A DNA stretch of 38,690 nt from Methylobacter sp. (GCA_023229605.1 JALNYY010000024.1:1-38690); one strand, 5' to 3'. Numbered from the stretch's first letter, positions 1-9,560 are shown. Notes: a model not told the origin generated them from the letters alone. Made by a program: numbers and translations.

Positions 1-2
1 AC

Positions 3-2090
3 ATGGACATAAACGAAACTGAAGACCTAATCGATCTTCAAAAACCGGAACTTTATATTAATCGTGAATTGAGTCTGCTGGAGTTCAATAAGCGGGTTTT
101 GGCGCAGGCGAAAGATGAAAAAGTGCCGCTGCTTGAGCGGCTTAATTATTTGTGTATCTCCTGTTCAAATCTTGACGAGTTTTTTGAGGTGCGCGTAGCC
201 AGTGTTATCCAGATGGCGGCCATCGATCCCAAGGCCATTGGACAGGACGGCTTAAAGCCTGGCGAGCAGTTGGAGTTGATTGCGGTCCATGCTCACCAGT
301 TGGTTGATGAGCAATATAAAGTCCTTAACGAGATTCTGATTCCAAAACTGGCTGAGGAAAATATCCGTTTTATTCGCCGCAAGGAATGGACTGAAGCGCA
401 GCTCAAATGGCTGGAAGCTTATTTCAATGATGAGTTGTTGCCGATTCTAACGCCGGTTGGGCTGGATTCCGCTCACCCTTTTCCGCGCATACTCAACAAG
501 AGTTTAAATTTCATTATTTCATTGACCGGAAAAGATGCATTCGGCAGAAATAGCGGCCGGGCTATATTGCAAGCCCCGAGAGCCTTGCCGCGCATCATTC
601 AGCTGCCGGCCGATGTAACCGGTAGCGGGCCGGCGGATTTTGTATTTCTGTCATCCATTATTCATGCTTTTATAGATCAATTGTTTAACGGTATGAGTGT
701 CAAAGGCTGCTATCAATTCAGGGTCACCCGGAATAGCGATTTTTTTGTCGATGACGATGCTATTGACGATTTATTGCTTGCCGTGGAAGGCGAGCTGGCT
801 ATGCGTAATTACGGCGATGAAGTCCGTCTGGAGATTGACGCCAAATGCCCGGATGAAACAGTCACGTTTTTACTGGATCGTTTTGAAATGAGCCGCGATC
901 GTCTGTTCTTGGTTGACGGTCCGGTCAACCTGAACAGGATTCAGGAAATTAACGATCTGGTCGGCCGGCCTGACCTTAAATTCCCCCCTTTTAAACCTAT
1001 CGTGCCGCAACAACTGGAACGCAGCAAAGACATCTTTGCTGCAATTAGAAAGCACGATATTTTGCTGCATCACCCGTTCGAGTCTTTTTCGCCGGTCGTT
1101 GAGTTTATTCGCCAGGCGGCGGTTTCCCCTGATGTGTTGGCTATTAAGCAGACACTTTATCGTACCGGGGCTGATTCGCCTATCGTCAGCGCCTTAATAA
1201 AGGCGGCAAGAGCCGGGAAGGTGGTGACGGTGGTTATCGAATTGAGAGCGCGATTTGATGAAAAAGCCAATATCGATTTGGCCTCCAAACTACAGGAAGC
1301 CGCTGTGCATGTGGTTTATGGGGTGGTGGGCTATAAAACCCATGCCAAAATGTGCCTGGTCTTAAGAAGGGAGGGCAAGCAATTGCGTAATTATGTGCAT
1401 TTGGGCACCGGGAATTATCACCCGAAAACAGCGCAGATTTACACCGATTACGGCTTATTTTCCTGCGATAAGGAATTGGGCGAAGATGTCCGTCGGGTGT
1501 TTGCCCAGCTGACCAGCTTGGGTAAAGTAACTAAATTGAATAAACTGCTGCAATCGCCGTTTACCTTACATAGCGGTTTGATCGAGAAAATTGAGCGGGA
1601 AATACGCCATGCCAAAAACGGCAAACCGGCAAAAATAATCATTCAGGTGAATGCCGTTGTTGAGGAGCAATCTATCCAAGCTCTTTATCGTGCGTCACAG
1701 GCCGGGGTTGAGGTTAAATTGATTGTCAGGGGCGTATGCTGCTTAAAACCCGGCGTTTTGGGGGTATCTGAAAATATAGAAGTCCGATCCATTATCGGGC
1801 GGTTTTTGGAGCATGCGCGGGTTTATGCGTTTGAAAATGGCGGGGATAGGGAGGTCTACGCATCCAGTGCGGATTTAATGAACCGGAATATGTTCCGCCG
1901 TGTTGAAATTTTCTTTCCGATTGAAAATAAAAAATTGCAAAACCGGATTTTGCAGAATCTGAACTTATATCTAAAAGATAATACGCAAGCCTGGCTCTTA
2001 CAGTCTGATGGCAGTTATCAGCAGTTTCAAAAAACCGATACTGAAGAGCCGGTTCAGGCTCAGACTGCACTTATGTATGAATTGCAATGA
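3..2090 (+). CDS. ppk1: polyphosphate kinase 1
   Basis: This 695-residue protein matches PPK1, which reversibly makes inorganic polyphosphate from ATP at the membrane or in the cytosol. The N-terminus has the family opening (NRELSLLEFNKRVL, then SCSNLDEFFEVRVAS). The two histidines of the active site are present with the usual 19-residue spacing: H447 in THAKMC, corresponding to the phosphorylated histidine of E. coli PPK, and H466 in VHLGTGNYHPKTA. Length is normal for the family. The start is at the very edge of the window, so its ribosome binding site cannot be seen and a start further upstream cannot be excluded. The stop overlaps the start of the deformylase gene by four bases (ATGA), which implies translational coupling. 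Confidence 0.95.
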   Translation: MDINETEDLIDLQKPELYINRELSLLEFNKRVLAQAKDEKVPLLERLNYLCISCSNLDEFFEVRVASVIQMAAIDPKAIGQDGLKPGEQLELIAVHAHQLVDEQYKVLNEILIPKLAEENIRFIRRKEWTEAQLKWLEAYFNDELLPILTPVGLDSAHPFPRILNKSLNFIISLTGKDAFGRNSGRAILQAPRALPRIIQLPADVTGSGPADFVFLSSIIHAFIDQLFNGMSVKGCYQFRVTRNSDFFVDDDAIDDLLLAVEGELAMRNYGDEVRLEIDAKCPDETVTFLLDRFEMSRDRLFLVDGPVNLNRIQEINDLVGRPDLKFPPFKPIVPQQLERSKDIFAAIRKHDILLHHPFESFSPVVEFIRQAAVSPDVLAIKQTLYRTGADSPIVSALIKAARAGKVVTVVIELRARFDEKANIDLASKLQEAAVHVVYGVVGYKTHAKMCLVLRREGKQLRNYVHLGTGNYHPKTAQIYTDYGLFSCDKELGEDVRRVFAQLTSLGKVTKLNKLLQSPFTLHSGLIEKIEREIRHAKNGKPAKIIIQVNAVVEEQSIQALYRASQAGVEVKLIVRGVCCLKPGVLGVSENIEVRSIIGRFLEHARVYAFENGGDREVYASSADLMNRNMFRRVEIFFPIENKKLQNRILQNLNLYLKDNTQAWLLQSDGSYQQFQKTDTEEPVQAQTALMYELQ

Positions 2091-2620
2091 CTGGGGTACG
2101 TGAGATAGCCCGGCTGGGCGCAAAAGTGCTCAGGCAAAAAGCCGAAGCCGTGGTCGATGTGCATGATATTGAGATTCGGCAGATAATCGAAGCTATGCAG
2201 AATACCTTGGCAACAACTTCCGGAGTTGGCCTTGCTGCGCCCCAGATCAGCGAATCAAGACAGATTATCATTATCGCCTCACGACCTACCCCTCGTTATC
2301 CGTCGGCTCCGTTTATGGAGCCGACGGTGATGATTAATCCTGATTTTCAGGTCTTGTCTGAAGCCCAGGAAAAGGATTGGGAGGGTTGCCTAAGTATTCC
2401 GGGGATACGCGCCTTAGTGCCTAGGTATCAGGAAATAATGATCCGCTATACAGATCATCAAGGCGGCTTGGTGGAGACCCGGATAAGCGGGTTTGTGGCA
2501 AGAATCTTTCAACATGAGTTCGATCATCTTGAGGGTAAAACCTATCTGGACAGGGTTGAAAACAATACGGATATTTTCGCGGAAAGTGAGTTTGTTAAAT
2601 TGATTAATAGCGGGCTTTGA
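2087..2620 (+). CDS. def: peptide deformylase
   Basis: This 177-residue protein is a peptide deformylase, the metalloenzyme that removes the formyl group from the initiator methionine of new proteins. All three family motifs are visible: GVGLAAPQ (residues 46-53), EGCLS with the metal-ligand cysteine C101, and QHEFDHLEG with H143, E144 and H147. The start codon overlaps the ppk1 stop (ATGA), so it is probably translated from the ppk1 mRNA. No fmt gene (methionyl-tRNA formyltransferase, its frequent partner) lies next to it, so this may be a second deformylase rather than the copy in the usual def-fmt operon; that is an inference. All catalytic residues are intact. Confidence 0.92.
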   Translation: MTGVREIARLGAKVLRQKAEAVVDVHDIEIRQIIEAMQNTLATTSGVGLAAPQISESRQIIIIASRPTPRYPSAPFMEPTVMINPDFQVLSEAQEKDWEGCLSIPGIRALVPRYQEIMIRYTDHQGGLVETRISGFVARIFQHEFDHLEGKTYLDRVENNTDIFAESEFVKLINSGL

Positions 2621-2675
2621 TTGGTCAGTAGTAGATTTTTGAAAAGCAAATATACCGTCGCACTGACACACACTT

Positions 2676-2705
2676 CTGTTGTTAAAAACGCGCTTATGGT
2701 ATGAT
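2676..2705 (+). promoter_or_regulatory. possible sigma70 promoter for infA
   Basis: A TATGAT -10 box at 2700-2705 lies about 30 bases before the infA start. TTG-containing hexamers at 2676-2684 (CTGTTG or TTGTTA) stand 15-18 bases upstream as a weak -35. The position between def and infA fits, but this is by eye only. Confidence 0.45.
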
Positions 2706-2735
2706 TGGCGGTTTTAATTACCTGGATTATTATAA

Positions 2736-2954
2736 ATGGCTAAAGAAGATCAAATTGAAATGGAAGGGAAGGTGATCGACACGCTTCCTAATACTATGTT
2801 CCGCGTCGAATTGGAAAACGGCCATATTGTGACTGCACATATCTCCGGAAAAATGCGCAAACATTATATCCGTATTCTTACCGGGGACAGCGTTAAAGTT
2901 GAAATGACTCCTTACGATTTAACCAAAGGCCGAATCACATTCCGTATGCGTTAA
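2736..2954 (+). CDS. infA: translation initiation factor IF-1
   Basis: This is a 72-residue protein with the full-length sequence of bacterial IF-1, a single S1/OB-fold domain that binds the ribosomal A site during initiation. It opens MAKEDQIEMEGKVIDTLPN, and the core HISGKMRKHYIRILTGD and the end KGRITFRMR are typical. It is followed by a strong hairpin and is convergent with clpA. The closeness of infA to clpS-clpA is conserved in many gammaproteobacteria, including E. coli. Confidence 0.97.
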   Translation: MAKEDQIEMEGKVIDTLPNTMFRVELENGHIVTAHISGKMRKHYIRILTGDSVKVEMTPYDLTKGRITFRMR

Positions 2955-2977
2955 ATCCTGTTAGCAACAGGATTTAA
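2951..2977. terminator. hairpin terminator between infA and clpA
   Basis: A perfect 12-bp inverted repeat (TTAAATCCTGTT, loop AGC, AACAGGATTTAA) includes the infA stop codon. It lies between the convergent ends of infA and clpA. The arms end in short A/T runs on both sides, so it could serve both strands; there is no long U-tract. Confidence 0.6.
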
Positions 2978-3008
2978 CGCAAGTTTCTTGACAGCTAGGG
3001 TTTCAGCG

Positions 3009-5282
3009 TTAAAAGTTGGCTTCAGGAATAATCAAATCCGCGCTTTCTATAGCGAAGTTCAGTTCGTTATCTTTCACATAAATTCGCACATGCCCGCCGT
3101 GCGCCAATTCGCCAAACAGCAAGTCATTAGCCAACGGTTTTTTGATTTTCTCTTGAATGAGTCGCGCCATCGGTCTGGCTCCCATCTTCGGATCGCAGCC
3201 ATTTTCAGCCAACCATAATCGGGCATCGGCATCCAATGCCAGCGTCACATGTTTGTCCGCCAGTAAGGCTTCCAATTCAAAGATGAATTTATCGACCACA
3301 TGTCCGACAATTGAAATATCCAGCGGTTTAAACTGAATAATCGCATCCAGGCGGTTGCGGAATTCGGGCGAGAAGCCTTTTTCGATAACCTTCAGGCTGT
3401 CGGTGGCATGGTCCTGATGGGTAAAGCCAATAGACGCGCGACTGCCTTCTTCCGCCCCTGCATTGGTGGTCATAACCAGAATGATGTTACGAAAATCCGC
3501 TTTGCGCCCGTTATTGTCGGTCAATGAGCCATGATCCATTACTTGCAATAGCAGGTTAAATACATCAGGGTGGGCTTTTTCCAATTCGTCCAGCAGCAAG
3601 ACTGCATGCGGATGCTTGGTCACCTGTTCGGTTAGCAGGCCGCCTTGATCAAACCCCACATAACCTGGAGGCGCGCCTATCAGTCTGGAAACGGTATGCC
3701 GTTCCATGTACTCGGACATGTCAAAGCGAATTAATTCCACTCCCAGCACCTTGGCCAGTTGTCGCGTCACTTCGGTTTTGCCCACGCCTGTAGGCCCTGC
3801 AAAAAGGAATGAACCGATAGTTTTCTGCGTATCCCTGAGGCCGGCACGCGATAATTTTATTGCAGATGCCAGCGCCGAAATGGCCTCATCCTGCCCAAAC
3901 ACCAGCATTTTCAGGTTCTTTTCCAGATTGCCCAATTTGTCTATATCATTGGTAGATACCGATTTTGCAGGCACTCTGGCGATTTTAGAGACTATGTCCT
4001 CTATTTCCGCAACATCGATAAGCTGTTTGCGATCTGCCTCAGCTGTCATGCGTTGTTTGGCGCCCGCTTCATCGATAACATCGATAGCTTTATCGGGCAA
4101 ATGCCGGTCGGTAATATAGCGATCCGATAATTCCGCCGCGACACGTAATGCCTCAGAGGAGTATTTAACGTCATGATGTTCTTCAAAGCGCGATTTAAGC
4201 CCTTTTAAAATCAAGATGGTGTCCTCAACGGAAGGTTCAAGTACATCAATTTTTTGGAATCTCCGCGCCAGGGCATGATCTTTTTCAAAAACACCGCGAT
4301 ACTCCTGATAAGTGGTGGAACCTATGCAACGCAACTGGCCTGAAGCCAGTGCGGGCTTAATCAGGTTGGATGCATCCATCACTCCGCCGGAAGCTGAACC
4401 CGCCCCGATAATGGTGTGAATTTCATCGATAAACAGGATTGAATCAGGTTCCTTGTTAAGCTGGTTTAACAGTGATTTAAGCCGTTTTTCAAAGTCCCCC
4501 CGGTATTTGGTGCCGGCAACCAGTGCGCCCAAATCCAGCGAATAAATCACGCTGTTCATCAGAACTTCGGGTACTTGTTCCTCAACAATCCGTTTCGCCA
4601 AGCCTTCTGCGATAGCTGTTTTACCCACACCCGCTTCACCGACCAGCAAAGGATTATTTTTGCGGCGGCGGCACAGCGTCTGAATAGTGCGCTCAACCTC
4701 CGCTTCTCTGCCAATTAAGGGATCAATCCGACCTTTTAGTGCTTCTTCATTGAGATTGGTGGCGTATTTATCCAAAGGACTGCCGGCAGCTTCGGCATCG
4801 GGATTGCCGGGTTCCTGTGACCGGTTATGTGAAGGGTCATTTTCAGGGTCAATTTTCGAAATGCCGTGAGCCAGGTAATTAACCACATCCAGCCTGGAAA
4901 TATCCTGCTTATTTAGCAGATAAACCGCATGGGAATCCTGTTCGCTGAATAAGGCTACAAATAAATTAGCGCCGGAAACTTCCTTCTTGTCGGATGCCTG
5001 CACATGAAAAACAGCGCGTTGAAGCACCCTCTGAAATCCCAAAGTAGGTTGCGTTTCCCGCTGGATACCCATCGGAATCAGCGATGTGGTTTCATCAATA
5101 AATTGCGTTAATTGACCGCGTAGCGCCTTAATGTCACAGCCGCAGGCTATCAAAATCGGCTGCGCAGAAGCATTTTCGAGCAATGCCAGCAGCAAATGTT
5201 CGACAGTGATAAATTCATGCCGTTTATCGTGCGCATTTTTAAAGGCATTATTTAACGTAACTTCAAGTTCTTTACTTAACAT
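3009..5282 (-). CDS. clpA: ATP-dependent Clp protease ATP-binding subunit ClpA
   Basis: This 757-residue Hsp100 unfoldase feeds substrates into the ClpP peptidase in the cytosol. An N-terminal Clp repeat domain (about residues 1-150) is followed by two AAA+ modules with Walker A motifs GEAGVGKT (215-222) and GPTGVGKT (496-503). Walker B-type stretches are ILFIDEIH in the first module and VLLLDELEKAHPD in the second. The lack of a long ClpB-type middle coiled coil and the ClpS gene just upstream separate it from ClpB and ClpC. The start has a GGAGAG ribosome binding site. It lies 12 bases after clpS, so the two form an operon. Confidence 0.96.
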   Translation of the reverse strand: MLSKELEVTLNNAFKNAHDKRHEFITVEHLLLALLENASAQPILIACGCDIKALRGQLTQFIDETTSLIPMGIQRETQPTLGFQRVLQRAVFHVQASDKKEVSGANLFVALFSEQDSHAVYLLNKQDISRLDVVNYLAHGISKIDPENDPSHNRSQEPGNPDAEAAGSPLDKYATNLNEEALKGRIDPLIGREAEVERTIQTLCRRRKNNPLLVGEAGVGKTAIAEGLAKRIVEEQVPEVLMNSVIYSLDLGALVAGTKYRGDFEKRLKSLLNQLNKEPDSILFIDEIHTIIGAGSASGGVMDASNLIKPALASGQLRCIGSTTYQEYRGVFEKDHALARRFQKIDVLEPSVEDTILILKGLKSRFEEHHDVKYSSEALRVAAELSDRYITDRHLPDKAIDVIDEAGAKQRMTAEADRKQLIDVAEIEDIVSKIARVPAKSVSTNDIDKLGNLEKNLKMLVFGQDEAISALASAIKLSRAGLRDTQKTIGSFLFAGPTGVGKTEVTRQLAKVLGVELIRFDMSEYMERHTVSRLIGAPPGYVGFDQGGLLTEQVTKHPHAVLLLDELEKAHPDVFNLLLQVMDHGSLTDNNGRKADFRNIILVMTTNAGAEEGSRASIGFTHQDHATDSLKVIEKGFSPEFRNRLDAIIQFKPLDISIVGHVVDKFIFELEALLADKHVTLALDADARLWLAENGCDPKMGARPMARLIQEKIKKPLANDLLFGELAHGGHVRIYVKDNELNFAIESADLIIPEANF

Positions 5283-5294
5283 AAGCTCTCCAAC

Positions 5295-5618
5295 CTACAC
5301 TTCTTCCATCGAGCACATCAACGGATGATGATGTTCCCGTGAATAGTCATTAACTATATATACTTTCGTTTCAGCAACATCTTTAGAATACGTTCCGCAC
5401 ACACCAACACCTTGCGTATGTACTTGCAGCATCACCTGAGTCGCCTTTTCTTCAGACATGGCAAAAAAATCCATTAAAATCTCAATGACAAAATCCATGG
5501 GCGTAAAATCATCATTTAACAGGATAACTTTATATAAAGGCGGCCTTTTCAGCTTGGGCTTGGCTTCCTGGATGGCCAAGCCGCCATCTTTATCTTTGAA
5601 CGTATCAAAATCGGACAT
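5295..5618 (-). CDS. clpS: ClpS adaptor of the Clp protease
   Basis: This 107-residue protein is ClpS, the adaptor that recognises N-degron substrates and hands them to ClpA. The substrate-pocket region is clear: PPLYKVILLNDDFTPMDFVI, then the conserved VHTQGVGVCG and the closing REHHHPLMCSMEE. The N-terminal extension is flexible and poorly conserved, as usual. It is followed after 12 bases by clpA on the same strand. No strong Shine-Dalgarno is seen before the ATG, so the exact start is slightly uncertain. Confidence 0.95.
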   Translation of the reverse strand: MSDFDTFKDKDGGLAIQEAKPKLKRPPLYKVILLNDDFTPMDFVIEILMDFFAMSEEKATQVMLQVHTQGVGVCGTYSKDVAETKVYIVNDYSREHHHPLMCSMEEV

Positions 5619-5805
5619 AATTGTAATAACAAAATTATTTAAGCACTTAACATAGTGCCAATCACGGTGAATTTCAACTCTTATGTTTACAACAAAATAA
5701 ACACGGTATTAACAAACGCTGTGTATCTTTTGGCTGACTTCTTTTTTACCAGCATAATCTATCCAAATCTAGTAAAATATTAGCTTTGATAGTCAGGATT
5801 TTGCA

Positions 5806-6267
5806 ATGGTTTGGAAACCACACGTTACAGTTGCCGCAGTTATTGAACAAGACCGACGTTTTTTACTCGTAGAAGAAGAAACCTCCAGCGGACTTCAATT
5901 CAATCAACCGGCAGGGCATCTGGAAAAAAGCGAGGACCTGATTGCCGCTGTCAAACGTGAAGTATTGGAAGAAACCGCATGGCAGTTTGAGCCTGAATAC
6001 GTTGTTTCGATCCAGCTTTGGCGAAAAAATCCTGACTCTCCAAGCTTTGTCAGGGTGTGTTTTTCAGGCCGCTGTCATTCACATAACCCGGCGCAACAAC
6101 TGGATGACGGCATAGTCGTCGCGCGCTGGCTGACTCGCGATGAAATCGAAGCGGAGCGGCATCGTTTGCGTAGTCCTCTAGTGCTTATCAGTATAGACGA
6201 ATATCTCAGCGGGCAACGTCACCCCTTATCCTTACTTAAATCCTTTCTCGATCTTGACCATGAGTAA
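5806..6267 (+). CDS. nudJ: Nudix phosphatase NudJ
   Basis: This 153-residue protein matches NudJ (YmfB), which hydrolyses nucleoside tri- and diphosphates and the thiamine precursor HMP-PP. It opens MVWKPHVTVAAVIEQD, close to E. coli NudJ, and keeps the family features FNQPAGHLE and LRSPLVLISIDEYLSGQ. The Nudix box begins at GHLEKSEDL and ends REVLEETAW; the usual glycine of REUxEExGU is alanine here, while all the metal-binding glutamates remain. The gene overlaps mnmA by eight bases. The nudJ-mnmA-purB order is conserved with E. coli, which supports the assignment. Confidence 0.9.
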   Translation: MVWKPHVTVAAVIEQDRRFLLVEEETSSGLQFNQPAGHLEKSEDLIAAVKREVLEETAWQFEPEYVVSIQLWRKNPDSPSFVRVCFSGRCHSHNPAQQLDDGIVVARWLTRDEIEAERHRLRSPLVLISIDEYLSGQRHPLSLLKSFLDLDHE

Positions 6268-7372
6268 AAATGTAGTCGTCGGCATGTCCGGCGGTGTCGA
6301 TTCTTCCGTAACCGCTTTGCTGCTTTTAGAACAAGGACATCAAGTCACCGGTTTGTTTATGAAAAACTGGGAAGAAGACGACGGTACCGAGTACTGTACG
6401 GCCATGGAAGATCTCTCTGACGCCCAACAGGTTTGCGATAAACTGGGCATAGAATTAAAAACCGTGAATTTTGCCGCAGAATACTGGGATGAAGTATTTG
6501 AAGTGTTCCTGTCCGAATTTAAAGCGGGCCGCACGCCTAATCCCGATATTCTGTGCAATAAACACGTTAAATTCAAAGCCTTCCTGAATTATGCGATTGA
6601 AGATTTGGGCGCTGAATATATCGCCACAGGCCACTATGCGCGAGTGGCTTCATTCCCAAGCCAGAGCTACGGGAACGAGGATGAGTTTTTTTTGTTAAAA
6701 GGCCTGGATCCGAATAAAGAGCAAAGCTATTTTCTTTACACGTTGGGACAAAAACAGCTATCACGCACCTTGTTTCCGATAGGCCACTTGCATAAACCCG
6801 AAATCCGGGCCATGGCGGATAAAGCCGGTTTTGCCAACAGCCGCAAAAAAGACAGCACCGGCATCTGTTTTATCGGCGAGCGCAAATTCACCGAGTTTCT
6901 GCAACGCTATCTGCCGACGCAACCGGGTGAAATGCGCACCCCGGAAGGCCAATATATCGGCAAACATCACGGTTTGATGTACTACACGCTGGGCCAACGT
7001 CAGGGCCTGGGCATCGGCGGCGTTAAAAATGCGCCGGACGAGCCGTGGTATGTGCTGGAAAAGGATTTGGAAAATAATGTGCTGATTGTCGGCCAGGGCC
7101 ACGATCACCCGCTGATGTTGCACAACACGCTGGAAGCCAGCCAACTTGATTGGTGCAGCAACCGGCCGTTGACAAAACCTTTACGCTGCACCGCCAAAAC
7201 CCGCTATCGCCAGGCAGATCAGCCCTGTTATTTGGAACCGATAGGCGACGACCGATGCAAGGCTACATTTGACCAGCCGCAACGAGCTATTACGCCCGGC
7301 CAATCCGTTGTTTTTTACGACGGTGAAATATGCCTCGGCGGCGGTATTATTGAATCCAAATCTAACGAATAA
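6260..7372 (+). CDS. mnmA: tRNA-specific 2-thiouridylase MnmA
   Basis: This 370-residue protein makes 2-thiouridine at the wobble position (U34) of Lys, Glu and Gln tRNAs. It has the N-type ATP pyrophosphatase loop GMSGGVDSS near the start and both catalytic cysteines: C99 in NPDILCNKHVKF and C203 in STGICFIGERKF. The C-terminal part (YYTLGQRQGLGIGG, then a beta-barrel region) is typical. I chose the ATG at 6260 (MSKNVVVGMSGG) rather than a TTG two codons upstream because it matches the family start. It overlaps the end of nudJ by eight bases and precedes purB by 28 bases, so the three are probably co-transcribed. Confidence 0.95.
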   Translation: MSKNVVVGMSGGVDSSVTALLLLEQGHQVTGLFMKNWEEDDGTEYCTAMEDLSDAQQVCDKLGIELKTVNFAAEYWDEVFEVFLSEFKAGRTPNPDILCNKHVKFKAFLNYAIEDLGAEYIATGHYARVASFPSQSYGNEDEFFLLKGLDPNKEQSYFLYTLGQKQLSRTLFPIGHLHKPEIRAMADKAGFANSRKKDSTGICFIGERKFTEFLQRYLPTQPGEMRTPEGQYIGKHHGLMYYTLGQRQGLGIGGVKNAPDEPWYVLEKDLENNVLIVGQGHDHPLMLHNTLEASQLDWCSNRPLTKPLRCTAKTRYRQADQPCYLEPIGDDRCKATFDQPQRAITPGQSVVFYDGEICLGGGIIESKSNE

Positions 7373-7400
7373 CAACACACTAAAACACCCGGACACACCC

Positions 7401-8774
7401 ATGATTAATTTTGCCCTCACCGCTATTTCCCCTATCGACGGCCGCTATGCCGACAAAGTGGCTGCATTGCGTCCTATTTTCAGCGAATACGGACTGATCC
7501 GTTTTCGCGTGCTCGTTGAAGTGCGCTGGCTGCAAGCCTTGGCTAATCATCCGTCGATTGCCGAAGTCAGCCCATTCAGCGACGCGGCGATGCAGCTGTT
7601 AAACAACATCGTCAACGATTTTTCGGAGGCCGATGCGCAACGCGTTAAAGACATCGAAAAAACCACCAACCACGATGTCAAAGCCGTTGAATACTTGCTG
7701 AAAGAAAAAATCGCGGGTTGCGCCGAGCTGGAAAAAGTCAGCGAATTCATTCACTTTGCCTGCACTTCGGAAGACATTAATAATCTGTCTTACGCGTTAA
7801 TGCTCAAAGAAGGCCGCGAAGTCATCCTGGCGCAAATCAGTGACTGCATCGCGGCGCTGAAAACCATTGCCGTGGACACCGCCGGCCAGCCGATGTTGTC
7901 GCGCACCCACGGACAATCCGCCACGCCGACCACCACCGGTAAAGAGTTTGCCAATGTCGCCGCCCGAATGCAACGCCAGTATGACCAATTAAACGCAGTG
8001 CAATTATTCGGCAAAATAAACGGCGCCGTGGGTAATTATAATGCGCATTGTGTAGCCTATCCCGATATAGATTGGGCGAAGTTTGCCCAAAACTTTGTGG
8101 TATCCCTGGGGTTGCAATTTAATCCCTACACCATCCAGATTGAACCGCACGATTATATTGCCGAGTATTTCCACGCGCTGTCCCGTTTCAATACGATTTT
8201 GCTGGATTTCGACCGCGACGTCTGGGGCTATATTTCCCTGGGTTACTTCAAGCAAAGAACTATCGCCGGTGAAATCGGCTCCTCCACGATGCCGCACAAA
8301 GTCAACCCGATTGATTTTGAAAACTCGGAAGGTAATTTAGGGCTAGCCAATGCCATATTCGGATTTTTAGCCGAAAAACTGCCGGTGTCGCGCTGGCAGC
8401 GGGATTTGACCGATTCAACCGTGCTGAGAAATATCGGTGTCGGCATCGCCCATACCAGCATCGCCATTCAGGCCAGTTTAAAAGGCATATCCAAGTTACA
8501 AATCAATGTTGAAGCGATTGAAGCCGACCTTAACGCCAACTGGGAAGTGTTGGCAGAGCCCATACAAACCGTGATGCGCCGCTACGGCATTGAAAAACCC
8601 TATGAAAAACTAAAGGAACTGACCCGTGGCCAGCGCATTACGCCCGAGCAAATGCAGGCGTTTATTGAAAAGCTGGAAATTCCCGCTGAAGCCAAGACAA
8701 TTTTGCTGGAGCTGACGCCGCGCAATTACACCGGATATGCGGAAAAGCTGGCCAGGGAAATAAATTGTCGCTGA
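7401..8774 (+). CDS. purB: adenylosuccinate lyase
   Basis: This 457-residue enzyme of the fumarase/aspartase superfamily catalyses two steps of purine synthesis: cleavage of SAICAR to AICAR and of adenylosuccinate to AMP, each releasing fumarate. The start at 7401 gives MINFALTAISPIDGRYADKV, the usual PurB N-terminus, and the length matches the E. coli enzyme. The superfamily signature SSTMPHKVNPIDFENSEGN is intact, as are the TSEDIN and SRTHGQSATPTT segments. It follows mnmA closely. In E. coli hflD lies between mnmA and purB; no such gene is present here. Confidence 0.96.
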   Translation: MINFALTAISPIDGRYADKVAALRPIFSEYGLIRFRVLVEVRWLQALANHPSIAEVSPFSDAAMQLLNNIVNDFSEADAQRVKDIEKTTNHDVKAVEYLLKEKIAGCAELEKVSEFIHFACTSEDINNLSYALMLKEGREVILAQISDCIAALKTIAVDTAGQPMLSRTHGQSATPTTTGKEFANVAARMQRQYDQLNAVQLFGKINGAVGNYNAHCVAYPDIDWAKFAQNFVVSLGLQFNPYTIQIEPHDYIAEYFHALSRFNTILLDFDRDVWGYISLGYFKQRTIAGEIGSSTMPHKVNPIDFENSEGNLGLANAIFGFLAEKLPVSRWQRDLTDSTVLRNIGVGIAHTSIAIQASLKGISKLQINVEAIEADLNANWEVLAEPIQTVMRRYGIEKPYEKLKELTRGQRITPEQMQAFIEKLEIPAEAKTILLELTPRNYTGYAEKLAREINCR

Positions 8775-8834
8775 GCTCTTTCAGGGAGAGGCGGGTAATG
8801 CTATCAAAGCAAATATTTTTTTAGGATCATTTAC

Positions 8835-9560
8835 ATGTCACCTGTCAAAACACTAGCCCATGTTTATGTGCTGAACGTAAAAAAATTCACCCAACGGCGC
8901 TTATTTATGGAAAAGCAGTTGTCCGAGCATGCACTGCCTGCCGAATTTATTTTCGACTGGGATGCGGATGAACTGAGCGATGAAATTATCGATCGATATT
9001 TTAACGAGGATAATAAACTCTCTCCGGCGCAAAAATCCTGCGCGATGAAGCATCTTTGCGCCTTGCAAAAAGTGGCGGCGACGGGCAACGAGTTCAACCT
9101 GATCTTAGAAGACGATGCGGTGTTTGCTAAAGATTTTGCTATAGGGTTACAGCGCGCATTAGATCAAAGCGTACAATTTCCCGGAAATAAAGTCATTTAT
9201 ATCGGTTCGGGCGGTAATTTTTTTACGCCTAAAAGCCAGAGAAAAACGGGGCAGTATCTTTATATAGGCTCACGGGTCAGGTTTGCCGACTCTTATATTA
9301 TCGACAGTGCGACCGCGCAAAAAAGGTTGGATTGGATAGCGGCACACAAAATTTCTGATCCCATCGACAATCAATTCGAGAAAATAGATAAGGAATTAGA
9401 CATCAAAACGCTGTGGTTAGAAGACCCTGTTGTCGAGCAAGGCAGCAAAAACGGTTTGTTTAATAGCGAGTTAGAGCCTGCTCCGCCACAGTGGTTGCAA
9501 GCGGTTTTCTTTGGGTGGGAAAAGCTCAAACGTAAGTATATTTATCAATTGTGGCGTTAG
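8835..9560 (+). CDS. family 25 glycosyltransferase (LPS type)
   Basis: This 241-residue protein resembles GT25 glycosyltransferases, which add sugars to lipooligosaccharide or related glycans. Visible features are the N-terminal HVYVLNVKKFTQRR (these enzymes usually open with IxxINLxxxxxR), the KLSPAQKSCAMKHL segment that resembles the family GExGCxxSH region, and the acidic LILEDDAVF motif at residues 92-94 (EDD). No signal peptide is seen, so it should act at the cytoplasmic face. It sits alone after purB, without other glycan genes nearby, so its acceptor cannot be inferred. The family call is fairly secure; the substrate is unknown. Confidence 0.75.
   Translation: MSPVKTLAHVYVLNVKKFTQRRLFMEKQLSEHALPAEFIFDWDADELSDEIIDRYFNEDNKLSPAQKSCAMKHLCALQKVAATGNEFNLILEDDAVFAKDFAIGLQRALDQSVQFPGNKVIYIGSGGNFFTPKSQRKTGQYLYIGSRVRFADSYIIDSATAQKRLDWIAAHKISDPIDNQFEKIDKELDIKTLWLEDPVVEQGSKNGLFNSELEPAPPQWLQAVFFGWEKLKRKYIYQLWR

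Noticed and set aside
7269..7400. N-terminal extension of purB inside the end of mnmA
   Set aside because: The frame is open upstream, but PurB proteins begin at the MINFALTAISPIDGRYADKV point; the extra 44 codons lie mostly in mnmA.
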